Source: a bacterium (GTDB lineage Bacteria > Vulcanimicrobiota > Xenobia > Xenobiales > Xenobiaceae). From it: a stretch of 9,432 bases of DNA. The notes below the pieces were generated by a model that ran no database searches, was not told the DNA's origin, and saw only the letters and a list, made by a program, of their open reading frames with translations. The position numbers were made by a program, and so were the translations under genes. Shown here in pieces: positions 1 to 6,893 of the stretch. Where the stretch lies: assembly GCA_022839105.1 (NCBI GenBank), contig JALHDH010000119.1, positions 1 through 9,432 of the forward strand, given 5' to 3'. Position 1 is the stretch's first letter. The number at the start of each line of letters is the position of its first letter.

Positions 1-490
1 ATGTGCGCCAGCCGGAGCGGAAAAGCCGCCGTGCCGTCCGGGAAACCGCGGCGGGCAGCACTGTGGCCCAGGGGAAGGTCCACATGAAGGTGAAGAGAAG
101 AAAAAGATGGAGGGGGACAAATTCGTCGGCCGGGTAGCGCTGCCCGGTGAATCTCTGGAGATGCTCCCTGAGGAAGAAATAATCGAGAAAGCCCGGGTTG
201 GCCGTTTCCGCCGCAACGTACCAGGGGCCTGCGACAGCGAGGGCAACGATCGGGCCGATCAGTATCGGCCAGGAGAGCATCTTCTTCCATGCACCGCTGA
301 GTACGGCATGCACCATGATGACGCCGGCGGGCAGCGCAGCGCCCACCAGCCCCTTGGTCAGGGCTCCCAGCCCCAGGCAGGCAAAGAGCAGGCATACCCA
401 GGCAGCCCGCAGGTCATGAGTTTCCATGCAACCCTTGACGTAGCAGAATATGGACAGGCAGACGAGCAGTACGACGATGGAGTCGGTCAT
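1..490 (-). pseudogene. ArnT/PMT-like membrane glycosyltransferase, N-terminally truncated and cut by the window edge
   Basis: The frame is open from an ATG at 490 to base 1, giving 163 residues with no stop, so the 3' end lies outside the window. Family members are multi-pass membrane enzymes that move a sugar from a lipid-phosphate carrier to an acceptor. Family-like blocks are LGALTKGLVGAALPA (residues 41-55), GPWYVAAETANPGFLDYFF (89-107) and REHLQRFTGQRYPADEF (108-124), separated by hydrophobic stretches. MTDS at the start matches the mid-protein segment carrying the second conserved aspartate of ArnT (Asp158 in the studied enzyme, recalled). About 150 N-terminal residues, including the first-loop acidic motif, are therefore missing. 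The frame is open upstream only to a stop near 620, and those codons (proline-rich, PPHQPPKG) do not resemble the family. An AAAGGA nine bases before the ATG could still allow translation. I favour a 5'-deleted remnant; a divergent short gene is the alternative. Confidence 0.62.
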
Positions 491-651
491 GGGTGCACAT
501 CCTTTCGGGGGTTGGTGTGGTGGGCCGTATGGGCCGTTGTTTGTATATTTGTCCGCCGGGATGGAAAAACCTGCCCGCGGATGAGAAAAAGGCTCCCACT
601 TTTGTCGGGAACCTTTTCAGGATGCGCGTTGCGGCCAGGCTGCCCGGGGTG
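491..651. other. Intergenic stretch between operon end and glycosyltransferase fragment
   Basis: No supported gene lies here. It contains the operon terminator (583-617) and then about 90 bases leading to the ATG at 490. On the minus strand a TATACA (547-542) with a T-rich stretch 16-17 bases upstream could be a weak promoter for the downstream fragment, but the match is poor. A short direct repeat of CGGCCCA occurs at about 521-536. Confidence 0.5.
583..617 (-). terminator. Rho-independent terminator of the maturation operon
   Basis: Read on the minus strand, AAAAGGTTCCC (617-607) pairs with GGGAGCCTTTT (597-587): eleven consecutive pairs including one G-U, with a nine-base loop. A further T and TCTC follow, so the descending arm runs into a T tract. 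It starts 35 bases after the stop codon of the last operon gene, as expected for the operon end. Confidence 0.85.
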
Positions 652-1071
652 TTATTCGCTAAGGCCGTTGTCTTCGAGGAGTTCCAGCGCTTTTATGTAG
701 GTTTCGATTAGCATCGCCGGGCAGCGGAGCATTTTGTTCCAGGGGTCGTCGTTGAGGATGGTCCGGCAGTCTGTGCCGCCGTAGCTTGGGGTGTATTTTG
801 CCTCGAACCAGTCGACCAGGTTCTGGACCATGAGGGCGAGCAGGTGGCTTTCCTGCTCGTGCGGTTCGCCCCGGCCGGCGTAAAGGCCGAGCAGGCAGAC
901 CGCCCCGGTGAGGACGCCGCAGATTTTGCCGCAGTCGCCCAGGCCGTTGGCGAGGCCGTTCATCGCCCGCACGAGGTCGGGGTTGTTTTTGCCCTGGCGC
1001 TCGAGGCCGAGGATGATGAGTATTTGGCTGCAGTGGAAGCCTTCCGCCCGCAGCTTTGTTATGCGGGCCAT
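652..1071 (-). CDS. C-GCAxxG-C-C family (putative redox) protein, last gene of the operon
   Basis: This 139-residue protein shows the family cysteine pattern: GFHCSQ near the N-terminus (Cys14), GDCGKICGVLTGAVC (Cys47, Cys51, Cys59), then Cys102 and Cys117. Family members are small, mostly helical proteins proposed to be redox-active or metal-binding; their biochemistry is poorly known. The order of genes matches what NCBI calls the DVU_1555 family (recalled). The ATG at 1071 is the first canonical start, but the only good Shine-Dalgarno (GGGAGGG, 1096-1090) is about 18 bases away from it and about 6-7 bases from an in-frame ATA at 1083. Starting there would add four residues (ADE preceded by the initiator). 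Translation may therefore use a non-standard codon. The terminator follows 35 bases after the TAA. Confidence 0.88.
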   Translation of the reverse strand: MARITKLRAEGFHCSQILIILGLERQGKNNPDLVRAMNGLANGLGDCGKICGVLTGAVCLLGLYAGRGEPHEQESHLLALMVQNLVDWFEAKYTPSYGGTDCRTILNDDPWNKMLRCPAMLIETYIKALELLEDNGLSE

Positions 1072-1089
1072 TTCGTCGGCTATGGTAAT

Positions 1090-1096
1090 CCCTCCC
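1090..1096 (-). promoter_or_regulatory. Shine-Dalgarno pointing to a non-ATG start
   Basis: GGGAGGG on the minus strand is the strongest ribosome binding site before the C-GCAxxG-C-C gene. Its spacing is 6 bases to ATA (1083-1081), none to ATT (1089-1087), and 18 bases to ATG (1071-1069). The spacing favours ATA, a very rare start codon, over the annotated ATG. Confidence 0.55.
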
Positions 1097-1111
1097 TGTC
1101 CGGTTTCGCGC

Positions 1112-1708
1112 TCACCGGTGGTTGACCAGTTTCAGTTGATAGCCGGAGCCGCCGCACTGGATGATGTTCATGCAGCCATAGTCCTGAGCGATGCGGAAGA
1201 CGTTGGCGACCGGCATGCCGAGGATATGGCACAGGAGGACGCGGTTGACGCCGGCGTGGCCGACGATGGCTATGTCGCCCGCGGATGCGGCGAGTATTTC
1301 GCGGAAGGCCGCGATTACCCGCAGGCTGCAGTCGGCGAAGCTTTCGCCGCCGGGTATGCGGTAGTAGCCGATGTCGGCGCCGCGGGCTTTGAATTCGTCG
1401 GGGAAGTGGCGGGCGATGTCGGCGAAGGGAATGCCTTCCCAGTCGCCCAGCGATATTTCCCGCAGGGCGCCGAGCGCGGTTACGGGCACCCCTTTGCGGC
1501 CGGCGATGATTTCCGCCGTCCGCCGCGAGCGGGCGAGGTCGCTGCAGTATACCGCCGTGAGGCCGGCTTGGCCGAGCAGGTCGCGCAAGGTCTCGGCCTG
1601 GCGTTCGCCTTCGCCGCTGAGCGGCAGGTCGAGCTGGCCGATGTAGCGCCGCTGGTCGTCTTCGCGACGGATTTTCCCGTGCCTGAGCAAATACACTTTT
1701 GTGTCCAT
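1112..1708 (-). CDS. Histidine phosphatase family protein, CobC-like
   Basis: A 198-residue cytoplasmic protein of the phosphoglycerate mutase/histidine phosphatase superfamily. The phosphoacceptor motif LLRHG is at residues 7-11 (Arg9, His10), the second arginine region ARSRRTAE at 59-66, the acid/base glutamate in LREISLGDWEG at 82-92, and the second catalytic histidine in GHAGVNR at 150-156. Overall length and the LGDWEG block resemble alpha-ribazole phosphatases (CobC), which remove a 5'-phosphate in cobamide synthesis. No other cobamide gene is present here, so a phosphorylated intermediate of this operon's own pathway is a more likely substrate (inference). The ATG lies 4 bases after the stop of the ligase gene, with a GGAG 13 bases upstream inside that gene, suggesting coupled translation. 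Confidence 0.9.
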   Translation of the reverse strand: MDTKVYLLRHGKIRREDDQRRYIGQLDLPLSGEGERQAETLRDLLGQAGLTAVYCSDLARSRRTAEIIAGRKGVPVTALGALREISLGDWEGIPFADIARHFPDEFKARGADIGYYRIPGGESFADCSLRVIAAFREILAASAGDIAIVGHAGVNRVLLCHILGMPVANVFRIAQDYGCMNIIQCGGSGYQLKLVNHR

Positions 1709-1712
1709 CGGC

Positions 1713-3041
1713 TTAGCTCAACTCCATAATCGCCCGTTTGGCCGCGCTCGGTTCCAGGCCGCCCCGGCAGCGTTCGGCCGCTATGGTCAGCTCCAGGCTG
1801 CCGGCCTGCCGCGCGGCCCGGATCGCCGGTACGGTTTCGAGGGCCGCGATGAGTTCGCGTTCGTGTTCGCGGCCGGGCGCGGCCGCCAATGAGGCGGCTA
1901 TTGCCAGCCTGGTCGCGCGGCGGCGGTTGTCGACCGCGGCGGTGAAGCCGATGAGGCCAGGCACGGCGTAGAGGGCTTCGTCGAGGTCGGCGAGGGTGAA
2001 AAAGCCTTGTTCGCCGAGGGCGATGAGCCCGTCCTGGCGTCCGGTGACCGGGGCGAGCCGCCGCAGCGCGGACCCGCAGGGACACGGTCCGGAAAGGAGG
2101 CGGGAGATGTCGCCGGTGCGGTAGCGGATGAGGGGCATGCCGCGCCTGGCGAGGGTGGTGACGACGACTTCGCCTGTTTCGCCCGCGGGCCTGGGGTCGC
2201 CGGTCAGCGGGTCGACGATTTCGAAGTGGAAATCGGCCTCGTGGAGGTGATAGCCGGCGTGGGCGGCGCAGTCCGTCCCGCCGCCCAGCCCGAGTTCGGT
2301 CATGCCGTAGTGTTCGAAGACGTCGCAGCCCCAGATGCGCTTCAGCTCCCGGATGATTATGCGGGGGACGTGGTCGGTGCTGAGGAGGACGCTTTTGACC
2401 GGGAGGGACATTCCCGCGCTTTCCGCCCAGCGGGCCAGGGCGAGCACCTGGGCGGGGACGCCGACCAGGCAGGTGGCCTGTTCGCGCGCCATGGCCGCCA
2501 GGGCGGCGGGAATGTCGGCGACAACTCCGTGGGGAACAGGCTTGACGCCGGAACGCTCTAAGGCGATTTTCAGCAGGTCGCCGACGCCGCCCGGCCGCTC
2601 GCCGGGCAGGAGAATGAGCACCTTGTCGCCCGGTTCGGCCAGGTTGGTCATGCCGGCCTGAAAGAAGTCGATGGTGGCCTCCTGGTCGGCGGCGGTGAAG
2701 TAGAGACGCTTGGCCGGACCGGTCGTGCCGGAGCTGTCGAGGGTGACGACCCGGCTGACGTCGCTCTGGGATACGCACAGGAAACGCAAACCGTGCCGCC
2801 GGAGGTCGTCGGCGGCGGTGAAGGGGAAACGGCTGAGGTCGGCCAGGCTGGCGAGATCGGTTTCGGCACGGCCGGCCAGCAGGTCGCGGTAGAAGGGGCT
2901 GTTTTTACGCGCCCAGCCGATTGTCTCCCGTAGGCGGGCCAGTTGGTAGCGGTCGAGTTCTGCTCGGGAGAAGTTGGCCCCGCAGGCGCCGATTTTCCGC
3001 GCCGCCCAGGCGTCGAGGCGCGTCCTGGTTATGCCGGTCAT
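1713..3041 (-). CDS. AMP-forming acyl-CoA ligase, phenylacetate-CoA ligase-like
   Basis: This 442-residue protein belongs to the ANL adenylate-forming superfamily, closest in layout to PaaK-type ligases. Family enzymes activate a carboxylate with ATP to an acyl-AMP and normally pass it to CoA. The phosphate-binding loop DSSGTTGPAKR is at residues 102-112, the A5 motif HYGMTE at 244-249, and YRTGD at 307-311. A CPCG at 320-323 matches the cysteine pair typical of PaaK relatives. Lys435 in the C-terminal EPSAAKR may be the A10 lysine. The substrate cannot be read from sequence. By position and motifs it corresponds to the DVU_1553 family of NCBI (recalled). Its ATG overlaps the stop of the preceding fusion gene as ATGA, so translation is probably coupled; the Shine-Dalgarno (GGGTGA) is weak. 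Confidence 0.92.
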   Translation of the reverse strand: MTGITRTRLDAWAARKIGACGANFSRAELDRYQLARLRETIGWARKNSPFYRDLLAGRAETDLASLADLSRFPFTAADDLRRHGLRFLCVSQSDVSRVVTLDSSGTTGPAKRLYFTAADQEATIDFFQAGMTNLAEPGDKVLILLPGERPGGVGDLLKIALERSGVKPVPHGVVADIPAALAAMAREQATCLVGVPAQVLALARWAESAGMSLPVKSVLLSTDHVPRIIIRELKRIWGCDVFEHYGMTELGLGGGTDCAAHAGYHLHEADFHFEIVDPLTGDPRPAGETGEVVVTTLARRGMPLIRYRTGDISRLLSGPCPCGSALRRLAPVTGRQDGLIALGEQGFFTLADLDEALYAVPGLIGFTAAVDNRRRATRLAIAASLAAAPGREHERELIAALETVPAIRAARQAGSLELTIAAERCRGGLEPSAAKRAIMELS

Positions 3042-5536
3042 GGCGCGTCACCCAGCGGGCGGTGAAGCGGCCGGCCTCGCAGGTCCGTCAGGTTGTAGGC
3101 GCAGAAGGGGATGAGCCGCCCGTCCGGGTGGAGGACGTGGAGGGGGCAATCCTTCAGCCTGGCGAGGTCGATGGTCCCGCAGTCCTGGAACGCCATGGCG
3201 GAGATGCAGAGGGATCGTTTAGCCACCGTGTCGAGGAAGGCGTCCAGGCTGTCGGTGGCAACCCCCGGACAGCACGGGAGGCTTGCGGTATGCGGACCGC
3301 CGGCGGCCGACCAGCGCCGGGCGACGAAGGAGCGCGCTTTGCGGACGCCTTCGTCGCCCGGGCCCGGCCGGCAGCAGTCCTTCCCCTCCCCGCCGTTCAA
3401 TAGTTTCAGTCCTCCGTCCGCCGCCGCCAGGTAGGTGGCGTGGAAGGCGCAGTAAGCGTTCCGGGCGCCGGAGGGCCGGAAGTCGGCTGTCCGCATTTTC
3501 CCGCCGGTCTGCGCTTCGAGCGCCCGCATGAGCTCGGGGAGCGTGAAGCGGTCGGCGTCGGCCGGAGGCTGCGGGTAGCGGCCGAAATAGCTGACCGGCT
3601 GGAAATGGACGCCGCGCACCGCCGGCATGAGGCCGACGGCGAAGTCGACGATGCCGCCGATCTGGGCCGTGTTTATCCCCGGCACGAGTGTGGGCACGAG
3701 CACCACCCCCAGCCCGAGTTCGGCGCAGCGGGCGATGGCGGCCTTTTTTATGGCCAATAGGGCTGTTCCCCTGATTTTTTCGTAGACGGTGTCGTCCAGG
3801 CCGTCGAACTGGAGGAAGACGCACGACAGCCCGGCCTGTTTGAGGCGGCGCGCGTAATCGCGGTCGCCCGCGAGCCGCAGGCCGTTGGTGTTGAGCTGAA
3901 AGTAGCCGTAGCCCAGCGACCTTCCCAGGGCGATGATCTCGGGCAGGTCGTCCCTGAGGGTGGGTTCGCCGCCCGACAGCTGGATGTTGTAGGGTCCGCC
4001 GGATGCCAGCAGCCGCCGGTACCAGCTTTCGACCGTGGCGAGGCCGGGGTCGCCGCCGTCGCCGCCCGCGCCGGCGAAACAGACCGGGCAGGCGAGGTTG
4101 CAGCGCCGGGTCACTTCGAGCAGGACGCAGCAGGTTTGCCGGCGGTGGTCGGGACACAGCCCGCAGTCGAACGGGCAGCCTTTAGCCGCGGCCGGGGCGC
4201 CGGCCGGCGGCGCTTCGGTCCGCCCGGCGGCCGCCCACGACCGGTACGCCGGCGGGCCGCGCCAGATGATCGTCCGGAAGTCGCCGTGCTCGGGACAGGT
4301 TTTCTCCTGGTAGACATCGTCGCCGGCGGCGATATTTTCCGCCGTGATGCGTTTCAGGCAAGCGGGGCACAGGCTCTCGGTAGTGCCAAGGAGGCCTGTC
4401 GCCGGCGGGGAAGACTGACCGCCGACGACTTCACCAAGCTTCGCCCCCAGGGCTTCTTCCACCTCCGCGGCGATGCGTTGCGCTACGGCCAGGCGGTTTT
4501 CGGCCGCCGCCCGGGCGGCGGCGTCGGCGGCGAATTTTTCCCGCGAGCAGGCTAAACGGTCTGCGAGCGGGACGATCCCGTCGTTGCGCACCAGTTTATC
4601 GGCCAGATGGACAACCGCCGCCTCGTCGAGCGGCTGGCCCGCCGCGAAGGCGATGTCGTGATGGGCGGCTATGATCGCCGCCACCCGCGGATAGCCCAGG
4701 CGTTCGAGCAGCCTGGCCCCGCGGCGGGGATGGTCGGGGCGGCCTTTGGCCAGATCGTGGAGGAGCGCCGCGGCGGCGGCAAGCTCCTCGTCGAGGCTTA
4801 GCCCGGCGCGGTTAAGCCGGGCGGCGAGCTCCCGGGCCACGCCGGCCACGGTCCGGCCGTGGCGCACCACGGCGTCCGGCACGGCCAGCCGCGAGAGTAT
4901 TTCCCCGCATTCGCCCGCGGTCGGGCATTGGCGTTTGGCGTGATAGCCGATTATCCGCCGGTAGTCGTCGGCGGTGTCGAGGTCGAGCAGTATTCCTTCG
5001 TCGCACACCGCCACTTCGTGGACGCCGGCTTCGTATTTCGCCAGCAGGGGCCGCAGGCCTCCCGCGCCGTCCCACGCCAGGATCGCCGGCGCCAGACGGG
5101 CGGAGATGAGCGGCGGATGGCCGCGCCGGCCCGCGAAAACGGGGTAGACGACGTCGGCGCCGGTTTTCCAGCCGGCCCGGGCCAGCAGCCTGATCGTCCG
5201 GCTTCCGACCAGGGGAAGGTCGGCCGGCAGGAGGAAGAAGGCGTCGGCCGCGGCTGGGAGGGCTTTCACGCCGGCGACGACCGAGGTGAACATCCCGTGT
5301 TGATAGTGTTCGTTGACGACCGTCCGCACCGGGTGGTTGCCGAGCACCGCGAGCAGGTCGGCGGCGCGGTGGCCGACGACGACCGTGATGTCGCCGACGC
5401 CCGCCCGCCGCAGGCCGCCGATCGCGGTTTCGAGGACGGTCGAACCGCCCAGCGGCAGCAGCGGCTTGAACCCCGGCGCCCGCGACGAATACCCGGCGGC
5501 CAGGATAAGCGCCGCCAGCCTACCCATGCCGCGCAT
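3038..5536 (-). CDS. Three-domain fusion: MocA-like nucleotidyltransferase, HD domain, radical SAM enzyme
   Basis: An 832-residue protein. Residues 6-200 are a MobA/MocA-like nucleotidyltransferase: LAAGYSSR (12-19), FKPLLPLGG (23-31), PADLPLV (104-110), GHPPLI (139-144). Such enzymes add CMP or GMP to molybdopterin. Residues 205-368 are an HD domain, with probable metal ligands His226, His260-Asp261, His292/293 and Asp312. After a short linker, residues 388-832 form a radical SAM protein: CPAC (390-393) and CPEHG (414-418), a CPFDCGLC block (454-461), the SAM cluster motif CNLACPVC (479-486), SGGEPTL (521-527) and a cysteine-rich C-terminus (721/722, 755/756, 777, 786, 797, 812). The first two parts match the DVU_1551 family; the third matches the radical SAM (seleno)protein TrsS (names recalled). 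All key positions are Cys; no in-frame TGA occurs. GGAG seven bases upstream supports the ATG at 5536, overlapping xdhC by 17 bases. The linker contains no stop, Met or ribosome site. Confidence 0.9.
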   Translation of the reverse strand: MRGMGRLAALILAAGYSSRAPGFKPLLPLGGSTVLETAIGGLRRAGVGDITVVVGHRAADLLAVLGNHPVRTVVNEHYQHGMFTSVVAGVKALPAAADAFFLLPADLPLVGSRTIRLLARAGWKTGADVVYPVFAGRRGHPPLISARLAPAILAWDGAGGLRPLLAKYEAGVHEVAVCDEGILLDLDTADDYRRIIGYHAKRQCPTAGECGEILSRLAVPDAVVRHGRTVAGVARELAARLNRAGLSLDEELAAAAALLHDLAKGRPDHPRRGARLLERLGYPRVAAIIAAHHDIAFAAGQPLDEAAVVHLADKLVRNDGIVPLADRLACSREKFAADAAARAAAENRLAVAQRIAAEVEEALGAKLGEVVGGQSSPPATGLLGTTESLCPACLKRITAENIAAGDDVYQEKTCPEHGDFRTIIWRGPPAYRSWAAAGRTEAPPAGAPAAAKGCPFDCGLCPDHRRQTCCVLLEVTRRCNLACPVCFAGAGGDGGDPGLATVESWYRRLLASGGPYNIQLSGGEPTLRDDLPEIIALGRSLGYGYFQLNTNGLRLAGDRDYARRLKQAGLSCVFLQFDGLDDTVYEKIRGTALLAIKKAAIARCAELGLGVVLVPTLVPGINTAQIGGIVDFAVGLMPAVRGVHFQPVSYFGRYPQPPADADRFTLPELMRALEAQTGGKMRTADFRPSGARNAYCAFHATYLAAADGGLKLLNGGEGKDCCRPGPGDEGVRKARSFVARRWSAAGGPHTASLPCCPGVATDSLDAFLDTVAKRSLCISAMAFQDCGTIDLARLKDCPLHVLHPDGRLIPFCAYNLTDLRGRPLHRPLGDAP

Positions 5537-6581
5537 TTTCCCGCTCCGCCCTTACCTTGATGAGTTCGCCGACGATGCTGACCGCCAGTTCCTCGGGGGT
5601 CTCCGCCAGGATATCGGTGCCGATCGGCGAATACACCCGCTGGAAGTCGCGCTCGCTGAAGCCCTGCTCGGCCAGGGCGGCGTACACCTTGTTCCGCTTG
5701 CGCCGGCTGCCGATCATGCCGATGTAGCCGGCGTCGGTGCGCAGGGCCCATTCCAGGATGGTTTTGTCGTGCAGGTGCCCGCGGGTGACGATGACGAGGT
5801 AGCTGTCGCCGTCGATTTCCATGGCGGGCAGGCGGTCGAACGCTTCGAGCACGACGATTTCCGCGGGCGCGGGGAACCGTTCGCGGCTGGCGTATTCGGC
5901 GCGGTCGTCGAGCACCACCGTCCTGAAGCCGACCGTTTCCGCCAGCGGGACGATCTTCTGCGAGACGTGTCCGGCGCCGAAGACGTAGGCCACGCCGGCG
6001 GGGCGGATGGGCTCGACCAGGAAGCGCTGCCCTTCGAGCACTTCGGCGTGGATGGCTATTTTGGCCGGGCCTCCGGTGAGCTTGGCGAGGAAGCCGGGGT
6101 CGCTTGCGAAGCGGCCGACGAGGCTGCCGTCCTGCCTGACGAGGCATTGCCGGCGGGCCGGTCGGAAAGAGCCCCGCCCGTCGCCGAGCGCGGTTATCAG
6201 CCAGGCCTTCTCGCGCCGCCCGAGGACCTCGCATATCCCCGCATAGATGGCGCGGTTGTCCGCGTCGGCGGCGTCGATGAAGTCCAGCAGCACTTCCCCC
6301 TGCCCGCCGCAGATCATGTCCATGCCGGCCACGTCCCGGCCGCTGAGGTCGAAGGCTTGCAGGACGCTCCGCCGCGAGCGGAACGCCTCGCCGGCCAGCC
6401 GCACGGCGTCGGCCTCCAGCCGCCCGCCGCCGATCGTGCCGATGATCGCGCCGCCCTGCCTGATCGCCATCTTGGCGCCGGCGGTGCGGGGAGCGGAGCC
6501 GCTTTTATCGAAGATGGTCGCCACCACGAGACTCTCACCGTCGGCCAGCAGGGCCGCGATTGCCTGAAACAGTTTTTTCAT
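5520..6581 (-). CDS. xdhC: XdhC family molybdenum hydroxylase maturation factor
   Basis: A 353-residue cytoplasmic protein. XdhC proteins bind the molybdenum cofactor, help give it its terminal sulfur, and deliver it to xanthine dehydrogenase or aldehyde oxidoreductase apoenzymes. The N-terminal XdhC/CoxI domain shows GSAPRTAGAKM (28-38), GTIGGGRLEADA (48-59) and the conserved cysteine in MICGGQGEV (89-97). The C-terminal Rossmann domain shows YVFGAGHVS (199-207), LDDR (224-227), TRGHLHD (266-272), YIGMIGSRRKR (286-296) and SPIG plus ETPEELAVSIVGEL (318-340). GGGAGG five bases before the ATG supports this start. The gene directly precedes the MocA-like fusion and overlaps it, the usual partnership for a cytosine-dinucleotide cofactor. 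NCBI's 'XdhC family aldehyde oxidoreductase maturation factor' is the likely subfamily (recalled). Confidence 0.95.
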   Translation of the reverse strand: MKKLFQAIAALLADGESLVVATIFDKSGSAPRTAGAKMAIRQGGAIIGTIGGGRLEADAVRLAGEAFRSRRSVLQAFDLSGRDVAGMDMICGGQGEVLLDFIDAADADNRAIYAGICEVLGRREKAWLITALGDGRGSFRPARRQCLVRQDGSLVGRFASDPGFLAKLTGGPAKIAIHAEVLEGQRFLVEPIRPAGVAYVFGAGHVSQKIVPLAETVGFRTVVLDDRAEYASRERFPAPAEIVVLEAFDRLPAMEIDGDSYLVIVTRGHLHDKTILEWALRTDAGYIGMIGSRRKRNKVYAALAEQGFSERDFQRVYSPIGTDILAETPEELAVSIVGELIKVRAERENARHG

Positions 6582-6600
6582 CGTATCCTCCCAGCTGCTT
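6582..6600 (-). repeat. Copy B of a duplicated translation-initiation leader (before xdhC)
   Basis: On the minus strand this reads AAGCAGCTGGGAGGATACG directly before the xdhC ATG. It nearly equals the leader of the 84-residue gene 286 bases upstream, differing by one substitution and a three-base gap. It contains the GGGAGG ribosome binding site. Confidence 0.7.
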
Positions 6601-6612
6601 ACTAAAGGCCGC

Positions 6613-6867
6613 CTAGTCGTTACCGCAGCGGTGCGAGTCCGGCCCCCGGCCGGTGACGTCGATCATCCTGGCGACGGCGGCGTCGGACAGGAGGGCGATT
6701 TCGCAGGGGACGCCGGTCAGCGTCTCCCCGGACAGGATGACGCCGTTGTCGGTCTCGAGGTATTTTATCAGCAGGGTCCGTCTGAATGTTTTCCCGCTTT
6801 CTTTATCGACGATTTCGACCGTGATCGAGTCGGCTTCAATAATGGTGAGGCCGTCATTGCCGCTCAT
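6613..6867 (-). CDS. Small conserved-looking protein of unknown function
   Basis: An 84-residue protein that I do not recognise. The start at 6867 is chosen because GGGAGG lies eight bases upstream; a longer reading from 7065 would run out of frame over most of the preceding gene and has no comparable site. The N-terminal half is predicted to be rich in beta strands (alternating hydrophobics in SITVEIV and TFRRTLLIKYL). It has only two cysteines, Cys55 in TGVPCEIALL and Cys81 in the C-terminal SHRCGND, where His79 and Cys81 could bind metal. It sits 26 bases after the double-CxxC gene and 31 bases before xdhC, so it is probably part of the same maturation or electron-transfer system. No signal peptide or membrane segment is seen. 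Confidence 0.78.
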   Translation of the reverse strand: MSGNDGLTIIEADSITVEIVDKESGKTFRRTLLIKYLETDNGVILSGETLTGVPCEIALLSDAAVARMIDVTGRGPDSHRCGND

Positions 6868-6889
6868 CGTATCAACCTCCCGGCTGCTT
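6868..6889 (-). repeat. Copy A of a duplicated translation-initiation leader (before the 84-residue gene)
   Basis: On the minus strand this reads AAGCAGCCGGGAGG, then TTGATACG, directly before the ATG at 6867. Apart from one base and an inserted TTG it is the same as the leader before xdhC (6600-6582). Confidence 0.7.
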
Positions 6890-6893
6890 GCGT

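Noticed and set aside
107..700. 197-residue plus-strand frame over the left end
   Set aside because: It is antisense to the glycosyltransferase fragment and crosses the terminator hairpin; no motif or good ribosome site was found.
1480..2778. 432-residue minus-strand frame, very rich in Arg and Pro
   Set aside because: Overlaps the ligase and phosphatase in another frame; Arg/Pro-rich low-complexity content is typical of a shifted reading of GC-rich DNA.
4375..4430. Separate start for the radical SAM half inside the fusion gene
   Set aside because: No ATG or convincing GTG/TTG with a Shine-Dalgarno is present in the linker, and the frame is continuous.
5313..6605. 430-residue open frame on the plus strand
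   Set aside because: Antisense to xdhC and the nucleotidyltransferase domain; composition typical of a shadow frame and no family motif.
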